DNA from: Betaproteobacteria bacterium
Lineage (GTDB): Bacteria > Pseudomonadota > Gammaproteobacteria > Burkholderiales > SG8-39
Direction: 5' to 3'
DNA length: 5,989 nucleotides
NCBI GenBank assembly: GCA_019237595.1
Contig: JAFAGU010000256.1
Coordinates: 1-5,989 of the forward strand
The translations under genes were made by a program, and so were the position numbers. Of the stretch, positions 1 through 4,868 are shown piece by piece (within the stretch, counting starts at the first letter, position 1; each line of letters starts with the position of its first letter). The notes below the pieces were generated by a model, which was not told where the DNA came from, searched no databases, and worked only from the letters and a program-made list of their open reading frames with translations.

Positions 1-2
1 CG

Positions 3-1637
3 GTCCTGACCTCGCCGACGCGCGTCGCGCGCGAGGCGCAGATGTTCCCGCTCCTCGAGGCAGAGGACGTCGCGAGAATGCGACGCTTCGGCGTGCAACG
101 CCATTACGTCGAAGGCACGCGCATCGCCGAGATCGGCAAGCCGAGCCCGGGGCTGATCGTCGTTCTTTCCGGCGCGATTCGCGTCAGCACCCGGGACACG
201 CATGGCCACGACCTTGCCGTGATCGATCACGTGCCCGGCGCGTTCTCCGGCGAGCTCGGATTGCTCTCGGGGCGCCGGTCGTTCGTCGATGCGAAGGCGC
301 TCGGCGACGTGGAAGCCTTGGTGATCGAGCCGCGCCGGCTGCACGAGCTCCTCGTGGCCGAGGCCTCGCTCGGCGAGCGCATCATGCGCGCGCTGATTCT
401 CCGGAGGGTCGCTTTCATCGAGACCGGGGCCGGCGGCCCCACGTTCGTCGGCGAGCCGTCGTCCGCGAGCGTGGCGCGCCTGCGCAGCTTTCTCACGCGC
501 AATGGCATTCCGCACGCATTCCTCGATCCGGCGGTTGACGACGAGGCCCGCGCGTTCGTCGAGCGCTATGCGCCCCGGCCGGAGGACCTGCCGCTCGTCG
601 TCTGCCCCGACGGCTCGGTGCTGCGCAATCCGACCGAAGCGCAGCTCGCGCGCTGCATCGGGATGCTCGATGCCGGCAACGAGAACGAGGTCTACGACGT
701 CATCGTCGCCGGAGCCGGCCCAGCGGGCCTCGCCGCGGCCGTGTACGCGTCGTCGGAAGGCCTGTCCGCGCTCGTCGTCGACGAACGCGCCTTCGGCGGC
801 CAGGCCGGAGCGAGCGCGCGGATCGAGAACTATCTCGGCTTTCCGACCGGCATTTCCGGACAGGCGCTTGCTGCCCGCGCGTTCACGCAGGCGCAAAAGT
901 TCGGCGCGCGCATGCTGATCCCCGCGTCCATCGAGCACCTGGACTGCGGCAAGCATCCCTTCGAGGTCCGGCTCGCCGACGGGCGCGCCCTGCGGGGGCG
1001 AAGCGTCGTCATCGCGAGCGGGGCGCGTTACCGGCGCCCCGAATGCTCTAACCTGCAATCGATGGAAGGCCGCGGCGTCTGGTACTGGGCCTCGCCGATC
1101 GAGGCGAGGATGTGCGCGGGCGAGGAAGTGGTGCTCGTCGGCGGCGGCAATTCCGCTGGCCAGGCCGCCGTGTTCCTGAGCGGCTACGCGAAGAAGGTGT
1201 GGATGCTGGTGCGCGGCCCGGGCCTTGCCGCGAGCATGTCCAAGTACCTCATCGATCGCATCGCGGGCATCGGCAACATCGAGCTGCGCACCCGGAGCGA
1301 GATCGTGCACCTGGACGGCGCCGCGAACGGCGTGGACGCGGTGACCTGGCGCCACCGCGATACGGGCGAGAAGGAGAAGCGCGCCATCCGCAACGTCTTC
1401 CTCTTCCTCGGCGCCGATCCCTGCACCGAATGGCTGAAGGACTGCGACGTGGCGATCGACGGCAAGGGCTTCGTCACCACGGGCCAGAACCGCTCCTCAC
1501 CGCTCGAAACCACCGTCCAGGGCGTCTTCGCGATCGGCGACGTGCGTGCCGGCTCCGTCAAGCGCGTCGGCTCGGCGATCGGCGAAGGCGCGGCCGCCGT
1601 CGCCCAGATCCACGCCTACCTCGCGCAGCTCGGATAG
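3..1637 (+). CDS. cNMP-binding / thioredoxin-reductase-like FAD oxidoreductase (5' partial)
   Basis: Predicted cytosolic FAD- and NAD(P)H-dependent oxidoreductase fused to a regulatory domain. Numbered from the ATG at 42: residues 1-128 form a CRP-type cyclic-nucleotide-binding domain (PGLIVVLSG 36-44; phosphate-cassette-like stretch 69-84 with Glu71 and Arg79). Residues 140-208 look like a thioredoxin/glutaredoxin-fold segment (DLPLVVCPDG 182-191) without a CxxC. Residues 218-531 are thioredoxin-reductase-like: FAD GAGPAG 224-229, FGGQAG 251-256, NAD(P)H GGGNSAG 367-373, and C-terminal FAD-binding FAIGD 496-500. The redox CxxC of true thioredoxin reductases is absent from its usual place (about 345-358). 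The frame stays open upstream to the window edge, and those codons resemble the N-terminus of family members, so the true start is probably outside the window; ATG 42 is the fallback. The protein ends 28 bases from a convergent gene. The family call is strong; the substrate is unknown. Confidence 0.9.
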   Translation, partial: VLTSPTRVAREAQMFPLLEAEDVARMRRFGVQRHYVEGTRIAEIGKPSPGLIVVLSGAIRVSTRDTHGHDLAVIDHVPGAFSGELGLLSGRRSFVDAKALGDVEALVIEPRRLHELLVAEASLGERIMRALILRRVAFIETGAGGPTFVGEPSSASVARLRSFLTRNGIPHAFLDPAVDDEARAFVERYAPRPEDLPLVVCPDGSVLRNPTEAQLARCIGMLDAGNENEVYDVIVAGAGPAGLAAAVYASSEGLSALVVDERAFGGQAGASARIENYLGFPTGISGQALAARAFTQAQKFGARMLIPASIEHLDCGKHPFEVRLADGRALRGRSVVIASGARYRRPECSNLQSMEGRGVWYWASPIEARMCAGEEVVLVGGGNSAGQAAVFLSGYAKKVWMLVRGPGLAASMSKYLIDRIAGIGNIELRTRSEIVHLDGAANGVDAVTWRHRDTGEKEKRAIRNVFLFLGADPCTEWLKDCDVAIDGKGFVTTGQNRSSPLETTVQGVFAIGDVRAGSVKRVGSAIGEGAAAVAQIHAYLAQLG

Positions 1638-1665
1638 ACCTTCCCGGTCCAGCTTGCGGGTTCCT

Positions 1666-2169
1666 TCAGGCGGCGCGCCATGGAGTCAGCCGCGGAATCC
1701 AGCGCGGCACATTGGCCCGGAAGTTCTCGTATTCCGTGCCGAATGTTTCCTCGAGGATCGGTTCTTCGGACATCACCACGAAGGCGTGAAAGAAAAGCCA
1801 GAGTAGTGCGCCGTACCAGAGCAGGCGCGAGTCGCCAAACAAAAGGCCCTGGCCGAGGATGACTGCGACGACTGCGATGTAGATCGGATTTCGCACGAAG
1901 CGATAAAGGCCGCTCACTACGAGCTTCTGCGTCGGCGCGATGGGGGCCGGCGTCCCGAGTCCCTCCAGGGCAAAACGGGCGAAGGAATCCACGACTCCCG
2001 GCACTCCGACGACGATCAGCAGGCCGCCGAGGATGCGGGTGAGATCGACGCCCAGAAAAGCCGGCCGAAATTGCCACTGCGTGACGTGCCAGGGGATGTA
2101 GCCCGCCAGCAGCGACGGAGCAACGACGAAGAAGAGAGCGGAGCCTAATACCGCCATCGTTTTTCGCAC
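1666..2169 (-). CDS. Isoprenylcysteine carboxyl methyltransferase (ICMT/PEMT)-family membrane protein
   Basis: Predicted integral membrane SAM-dependent methyltransferase, 167 aa, a usual length for bacterial members. Hydrophobic segments lie at about 5-24, 42-60, 96-112 and 115-133. The family signature is clear: LVVSGLYRFVRNPIY at 83-97, then Glu135-Glu136, FGTEY 143-147 and a PRWIPR end at 155-160; in ICMT/PEMT enzymes this C-terminal part binds the cofactor. The GTG start at 2169 is chosen because AAAGGAG sits five bases upstream; the in-frame ATG four codons later is too far from it. This is the last gene of the sigma-factor operon, 11 bases after the preceding stop, and its ribosome site overlaps that stop codon. 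Bacterial homologues methylate varied or unknown acceptors (lipids, small molecules, proteins), so the substrate cannot be named. Family call strong, function open. Confidence 0.88.
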   Translation of the reverse strand: MRKTMAVLGSALFFVVAPSLLAGYIPWHVTQWQFRPAFLGVDLTRILGGLLIVVGVPGVVDSFARFALEGLGTPAPIAPTQKLVVSGLYRFVRNPIYIAVVAVILGQGLLFGDSRLLWYGALLWLFFHAFVVMSEEPILEETFGTEYENFRANVPRWIPRLTPWRAA

Positions 2170-2174
2170 GGCAG

Positions 2175-2181
2175 CTCCTTT
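2175..2181 (-). promoter_or_regulatory. Ribosome binding site of the ICMT-like gene
   Basis: On the minus strand AAAGGAG is followed by five bases and then GTG at 2169. Its first A is also the last base of the upstream TGA stop. This supports the GTG start and suggests translational coupling with the preceding small gene. Confidence 0.7.
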
Positions 2182-2402
2182 CAGCGGGCCTTGCGAAGCG
2201 TCTCGACCAGGCCCATTGTCCAGCACATCGGGCATCCGCGGAGCGCGATCAGGGCGGCCACGCCCGCACCGAGGGAGAGCCAGGTGTGCGCGCTCTGGTC
2301 GAGGATGGCCCAAGCGACCAGCGCTGCCGCAGCTGCGCCGCGCAACAAATGCGCGCCGAGGAAGGCGCTGCCAAACACGCCGGCTCGACGAAAGTAGCTC
2401 AT
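2181..2402 (-). CDS. Small CPMC-motif membrane protein
   Basis: 73-aa hydrophobic protein of unknown function. Two membrane segments are visible: about 14-34 (Ala/Leu-rich) and about 42-55. They are followed by a CPMCW motif at 57-61 and a short basic tail ending at residue 73. The start ATG overlaps the sigma-factor stop as ATGA (2402-2399) and is preceded by GGAG at a five-base spacing, a coupled-translation arrangement. The CxxC next to a membrane helix echoes the CPAC of the operon's first gene; a DUF2892-like relationship is possible but I cannot confirm it by eye. Its place directly after an ECF sigma gene is where an anti-sigma factor often sits, so a metal- or redox-sensing partner role is conceivable, but this is inference. 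No zinc-binding anti-sigma motif (HxxxCxxC) is present. Confidence 0.75.
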   Translation of the reverse strand: MSYFRRAGVFGSAFLGAHLLRGAAAAALVAWAILDQSAHTWLSLGAGVAALIALRGCPMCWTMGLVETLRKAR

Positions 2403-2953
2403 GTGCTCTCCCGTGCGGCGTCCTTGGTGCCCAGCAGGTATTCGCGCACCAGGGCGCGGGCGCGGCGAAGGCGGCTCTTGGCTGCTTCCCGTGTCACGCC
2501 GAGCCGCCGTGCGATCTCCCAGATCGTCAGGTCCTCGAGGTCGCGCAGGAGCAGCACTTCGCGATGCGATGGCGAAAGCGACTCGATCGCGTTGATCAGG
2601 TCGATGCGCAGCTCGTCGGGCGGGACCTTGGCGAGCTCGCGCGATTCTTCCAGGCTGGTGAGCTCTTCCACTCCGCGCATCAGCATCAGTGCCGGCAGCA
2701 TGCAAATGCGCGTGATGACCGTCAGCAGCCAGCCGACGAGCGCAGCCGGACTGCGGATCGTGCCCAGGCGCCGGTACACGACGATGAGGACTTCCTGGAC
2801 GACATCCTCGATGACCGAGGCGCGGTGGCAAAGCCGCCGGGCGTAGCCTCGAATGTCCGGCTGCAGCGCGACCAGCAGCTGTGTCAGCGCGTGCCGGTCG
2901 CCCGACTGTGCCGCGAGCAGCAGATCGCCTGATACGCGCGCCAAGGCCCTCAC
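2399..2953 (-). CDS. ECF-type sigma-70 family RNA polymerase sigma factor
   Basis: 184-aa alternative sigma factor that would direct RNA polymerase to a small set of promoters. Sigma region 2 spans about 15-85, with the DVVQEVLIVVYRRL core-binding segment at 50-63 and a GWLLTVITR segment at 74-82. A linker of about 35 residues follows. Sigma region 4 covers 119-172: LSPSHREVLLLRDLEDLT (126-143), then the helix-turn-helix IWEIARRLGVTREAAKSRLRR (144-164) for -35 recognition. The longer open frame runs upstream through Arg-rich sequence that is clearly a shadow of the preceding gene. The GTG at 2953 overlaps that gene's TGA as GTGA (2953-2950) and gives a normal ECF length. It lies second in a four-gene operon. 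No recognisable anti-sigma factor (RsiW, ChrR or FecR type) is adjacent; the neighbours are small CxxC membrane proteins. Target promoters are unknown. Confidence 0.9.
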   Translation of the reverse strand: MRALARVSGDLLLAAQSGDRHALTQLLVALQPDIRGYARRLCHRASVIEDVVQEVLIVVYRRLGTIRSPAALVGWLLTVITRICMLPALMLMRGVEELTSLEESRELAKVPPDELRIDLINAIESLSPSHREVLLLRDLEDLTIWEIARRLGVTREAAKSRLRRARALVREYLLGTKDAAREST

Positions 2954-3159
2954 CCCTTCTTCAGCGGCTCGCGCCCGGCGACGGCACAGGCAGGGCAATA
3001 GCCGAACAAGCCGGTTGCGAGCGTTACGATTCCTGCGCCGCCGAGCAGCAGACCGAGCGGCGAAGCGTGCAGCGCAACAACGCCGCAGACGAGCATCAAG
3101 CCCCCGCCGACCAGCCTGGCCGCGCGCTCCCACCGTCCAACGTTCTTCCTATACCACAT
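2950..3159 (-). CDS. DUF2892 (YgaP-like) membrane protein
   Basis: 69-aa inner-membrane protein. It begins with the DUF2892-type NVGRWERAARLVGG (6-19), followed by two hydrophobic helices at about 16-31 and 34-52 and a C-terminal GYCPACAVAG (53-62) containing a CPAC pair. In YgaP this type of domain anchors a rhodanese; here it stands alone. ATG 3159 is chosen because the family normally starts just before the NVG motif, and GGAG/GGGGG lie just upstream; a GTG at 3201 would add 14 unconvincing residues. It is the first gene of the operon, and its stop overlaps the sigma-factor start by four bases. The role is unknown; sulfur or redox sensing is suggested only by the CxxC and by the YgaP parallel. 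Confidence 0.85.
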   Translation of the reverse strand: MWYRKNVGRWERAARLVGGGLMLVCGVVALHASPLGLLLGGAGIVTLATGLFGYCPACAVAGREPLKKG

Positions 3160-3263
3160 GGCTCCGTGCCCCCGTTGTGACGCGCCGTATGACGCATTCA
3201 CTAGCTAAGAGGGCGCAAACCTGGCGCCGGGGTCGCGGCATAGAAAATAAATAAAGGTGCGCG
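3160..3263. other. Intergenic gap between TctC-like gene and sigma operon
   Basis: This gap should hold the end of the TctC-like transcript and the operon promoter. I see an A/T-rich patch (3241-3255) just after the TctC stop and a weak 5-bp hairpin (GGCGC 3212-3216 with GCGCC 3224-3228), but no U-tract terminator. I could not assign a convincing sigma-70 or ECF (GGAAC/CGTC) promoter. Confidence 0.3.
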
Positions 3264-4223
3264 TTACTCGACCGTAAGGCCAGTATCCGCGACGAGCCTG
3301 GTGAACTTGGAGACCTCTTCCCGAAGGAAGGCGCCGAAAGCCTCCGGCGCGCCACCGGTGGGCGAGACGCCGAGCGTTGCGAAGCGCTCGCGAATATCCG
3401 GCTCTCTCAATACGCGCTCGATCTCCCTGTTGAGCAACCCGATTGTTTCGCGAGGCGTCCCGGCCGGCGCCATGATTCCATACCACACGGGCATGGCGTA
3501 GCCGGGAACCCCGGCCTCGGCGACCGTCGGCGCATCGGGAAATGCAGGCGAGCGCCTGTCCTCCGTAACGGCGAGAAGTCTCATTTTCCCGGCGCGAATG
3601 TAGGGCATGACGACGGGCAGGGTATTGAAGCCGACTTGGATCTGTCCGCCAATGAGATCGGTGGCCGAGGCGGCGCCGCCTTTGTACGGCACATGCACCA
3701 TTCGAACCTTAGCCATACTCAGGAATAGCTCCGCCGCCATGTGCTCCGGGCTGCCCGGCCCCGACGAGCCGTAAGAAAGCTCGCCCGGCTTCGCTCTCGC
3801 AAGCGCGATCAGCTCGCGAAGGCTCGACGCTGGAACGACCGGATTCACCACGATCGTCATCGCGCCAGACGATGCGAAGGCGACCGGCACAAGATCCTTC
3901 TCGATGTCGTACTTCAGGGTCTTGTAAAGCGGTTTGCTGATGGCGTGCGATGTCGACATCATCAGCAGCGTGTAGCCGTCCGCCGGAGAGCGCGCCACGA
4001 GTTCGGCTGCGAGGTTGCCGTTGGCTCCCGGCCGGTTCTCGATGATCATCTGGATGCCGCTGATGTCGCCAAGCTTTGTCGCGATCGCACGCCCCATGAT
4101 GTCGGTACCACCGCCCGGGACGAAGCCGACCAGTAGTCGCACGGGCCTCGAGGGATAAGGCTGCGCGAGGGCCGAAAGCGTCACGAGCCAGGACAGGAAG
4201 AACAAGAGATGCTTGACTGGCAT
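3264..4223 (-). CDS. Tripartite tricarboxylate transporter (TctC/Bug) substrate-binding protein
   Basis: 319-aa exported solute-binding protein of the Bug family, typical length. A signal peptide covers residues 1-20: a Lys near the N-terminus, a hydrophobic core 6-17, and ALA at 18-20 with cleavage before Gln21. The mature protein opens with the family YPSRPVRLLVGFVPGGGTD (23-41). It continues with ENRPGANGNLAAELVA (62-77), YGSSGPGSPEHMAAELF (151-167), VPYKGG (178-183), a GGQIQVGFNT stretch (192-201) and APTVAEAGVPGY (231-242); Bug proteins bind carboxylates through main-chain loops in these regions. The ATG at 4223 gives a clean signal peptide; a TTG eight codons upstream lacks a ribosome site. 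No TctA/TctB genes are nearby, as is usual for the large orphan Bug sets of Burkholderiales. The ligand cannot be read from sequence. It diverges from the small HTH-like gene. Confidence 0.93.
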   Translation of the reverse strand: MPVKHLLFFLSWLVTLSALAQPYPSRPVRLLVGFVPGGGTDIMGRAIATKLGDISGIQMIIENRPGANGNLAAELVARSPADGYTLLMMSTSHAISKPLYKTLKYDIEKDLVPVAFASSGAMTIVVNPVVPASSLRELIALARAKPGELSYGSSGPGSPEHMAAELFLSMAKVRMVHVPYKGGAASATDLIGGQIQVGFNTLPVVMPYIRAGKMRLLAVTEDRRSPAFPDAPTVAEAGVPGYAMPVWYGIMAPAGTPRETIGLLNREIERVLREPDIRERFATLGVSPTGGAPEAFGAFLREEVSKFTRLVADTGLTVE

Positions 4224-4229
4224 GAGTTC

Positions 4230-4288
4230 TACGTCCGCTTGAGACAACTAATCGTTATTTTGTCTGCCTTCGGCCGGAAGCGGACATA
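4230..4288. repeat. Interrupted inverted repeat upstream of the TctC-like gene
   Basis: TACGTCCGCTT (4230-4240) and AAGCGGACATA (4278-4288) are inverted copies matching at 10 of 11 positions. Between them is a second perfect pair, AGACAA (4242-4247) with TTGTCT (4260-4265). The right part, TGTCTGC at 4261-4267 with GCGGACA at 4280-4286, is itself a palindromic unit centred on CGGCCG (4271-4276). It could be an operator for the divergent genes or a copy of a dispersed intergenic palindrome. The second view is favoured because the IS insertion site nearby resembles it. Confidence 0.5.
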
Positions 4289-4319
4289 AGCGCTGAAAGA
4301 ACTGCGGAAGGCGCGTAGG

Positions 4320-4325
4320 TACAAT
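4320..4325 (+). promoter_or_regulatory. Probable -10 element (TACAAT) of the HTH-like gene
   Basis: TACAAT matches TATAAT at five of six bases and ends five bases before the ATG at 4331. A start site about seven bases downstream would fall on the ATG, giving a leaderless mRNA. A -35 is not convincing at 17-bp spacing; CTGAAA at 4293-4298 is too far (21 bp). Confidence 0.4.
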
Positions 4326-4330
4326 GCGTC

Positions 4331-4582
4331 ATGAAGAATTCTGAAGTCCCCACTATGGCACTGCGTCGGGCGGTCCAGATCTGCAACGGACTCGATGCAC
4401 TGGGGGATCGGCTGAACGTCTCTACCGAGACCCTGGAGAAGATGCTGCTAGGTGAACTAGAGGTGCCTCAGGACTTGTTCACACAGGTCGTCGGATTGCT
4501 TCTCGAGGCGACGGCGACAAGGGCCCCGAAAAAGGACACCCCGGACTCTAATGACGGCGGGAGAAAGGGCCCGCGGCACTAG
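4331..4582 (+). CDS. Small helix-turn-helix-like hypothetical protein
   Basis: 83-aa protein, probably a cytosolic DNA-binding regulator. Residues 9-60 are helical and read like a Cro/YdaS-type fold: ALRRAVQICNG (10-20), a putative second helix LDALGDRLNV (21-30), a putative recognition helix STETLEKMLLG (31-41), a VPQDLF turn (45-50) and a final helix QVVGLLLEA (52-60). The tail 62-83 is charged, Gly/Pro-rich and likely disordered. No classic Shine-Dalgarno precedes ATG 4331; Met9 (ATG at 4355) is an alternative start that would leave a short leader after the TACAAT box. It diverges from the TctC-like gene and may share its control region. The insertion sequence begins about 35 bases after its stop, so its downstream context may have changed recently. 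The HTH call is by pattern and moderate. Confidence 0.7.
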   Translation: MKNSEVPTMALRRAVQICNGLDALGDRLNVSTETLEKMLLGELEVPQDLFTQVVGLLLEATATRAPKKDTPDSNDGGRKGPRH

Positions 4583-4607
4583 GTTCCGCTCCCGCAGCGT
4601 CGGTTAG

Positions 4608-4617
4608 TTTATGTCTG
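4608..4617 (+). other. Left half of the IS insertion site
   Basis: TTTATGTCTG abuts the element. Its final TG (4616-4617) is repeated at 5980-5981, the 2-base core expected for IS110-family recombination. Joined to CTTTGGGT (5982-5989) it restores TTTATGTCTGCTTTGGGT. The bases from 4583 to 4607 hold nothing I can identify. Confidence 0.5.
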
Positions 4618-4620
4618 TAT

Positions 4621-4634
4621 ATGGACCCCTCCTC
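4621..4634 (+). repeat. IS subterminal inverted repeat, downstream (RE) side
   Basis: ATGGACCCCTCCTC, the exact reverse complement of 5961-5974. The match stops on both sides (T at 4620, G at 4635), so the repeat is 14 bp. It lies three bases from the inferred end. Confidence 0.85.
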
Positions 4635-4636
4635 GT

Positions 4637-4642
4637 TTGCAA
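4637..4642 (-). promoter_or_regulatory. Outward -35 (TTGCAA) for a circle-junction promoter
   Basis: TTGCAA near the downstream end points out of the element on the minus strand. When the ends join as a circle, TA from 4619-4618 meets CAAT from 5981-5978 to form TACAAT exactly 17 bases after this box, facing the transposase. In the inserted state the two halves lie 1.3 kb apart and no such promoter exists. Junction promoters of this kind are known from IS110-family circles. Confidence 0.5.
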
Positions 4643-4659
4643 AGCTTACTGATGTTCTG

Positions 4660-4860
4660 GCCGTGAGGTGCGACTGCTCACGTATATCCGGCCTCTGACT
4701 GCAGCACCGATCTAAGCGGTGCCGGGCCCCGATGGGCTATTCGCGCGCCGGATCCCAATCGCTTTGACGGGCTTTGTGCACCCAGACATTTGCGGGTTCT
4801 TCCGGCGCCGGTTCGACCTGTCGGCCATCGATCAGCTTGCTTTAGCAATCGTGAGTGGTG
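4660..4860 (-). ncRNA. Predicted IS1111-type bridge (seek) RNA
   Basis: In the IS1111 group the guide RNA is encoded downstream of the transposase, which is this interval; its limits are approximate. Read on the minus strand: a small 5' hairpin (TTGC/GCAA, 4848-4837); then an 8-bp stem (4808-4801 with 4752-4745) enclosing ATGTCTG (4789-4783), a GGGT/GCCC hairpin, and CAAAGC (4766-4761; another CAAAGC at 4776-4771). These match the two halves of the insertion site. Next come CCCATCG (4736-4730), a 6-bp hairpin GCACCG/CGGTGC (4722-4704) and ATATACG (4687-4681), which resemble the two element ends. A third hairpin, CGTGAG/CTCACG, lies at 4682-4662. No open frame here looks protein-coding. The structure was read by eye, not folded. 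Confidence 0.65.
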
Positions 4861-4868
4861 GTCCTCCG

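Noticed and set aside
1637..1650. GACC/GGTC inverted repeat between the convergent genes as a shared terminator
   Set aside because: A 4-bp stem without a T-run; such repeats are common by chance at this GC content.
1112..1789. Long plus-strand frame overlapping the flavoprotein gene
   Set aside because: Arg/Gly-rich translation typical of a shifted frame in high-GC DNA; it spans the true stop and the convergent gene.
2954..3133. 60-codon N-terminal extension of the sigma factor
   Set aside because: Arg/Ala-rich sequence that is the out-of-frame reading of the DUF2892 gene; the GTG at 2953 gives normal ECF length.
3160..3201. ECF-type autoregulatory promoter upstream of the operon
   Set aside because: A CGTC-containing stretch exists on the minus strand near 3196-3190, but no GGAAC-like -35 lies at the right distance.
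3212..3228. GGCGC/GCGCC hairpin as terminator of the TctC-like gene
   Set aside because: Only a 5-bp stem with a 7-base loop and no T-tract after it; too weak to list as a terminator.
4301..4330. Complete sigma-70 promoter for the HTH-like gene
   Set aside because: Only the -10 is credible; the nearest -35-like hexamer is 21 bp away, so only the -10 is annotated.
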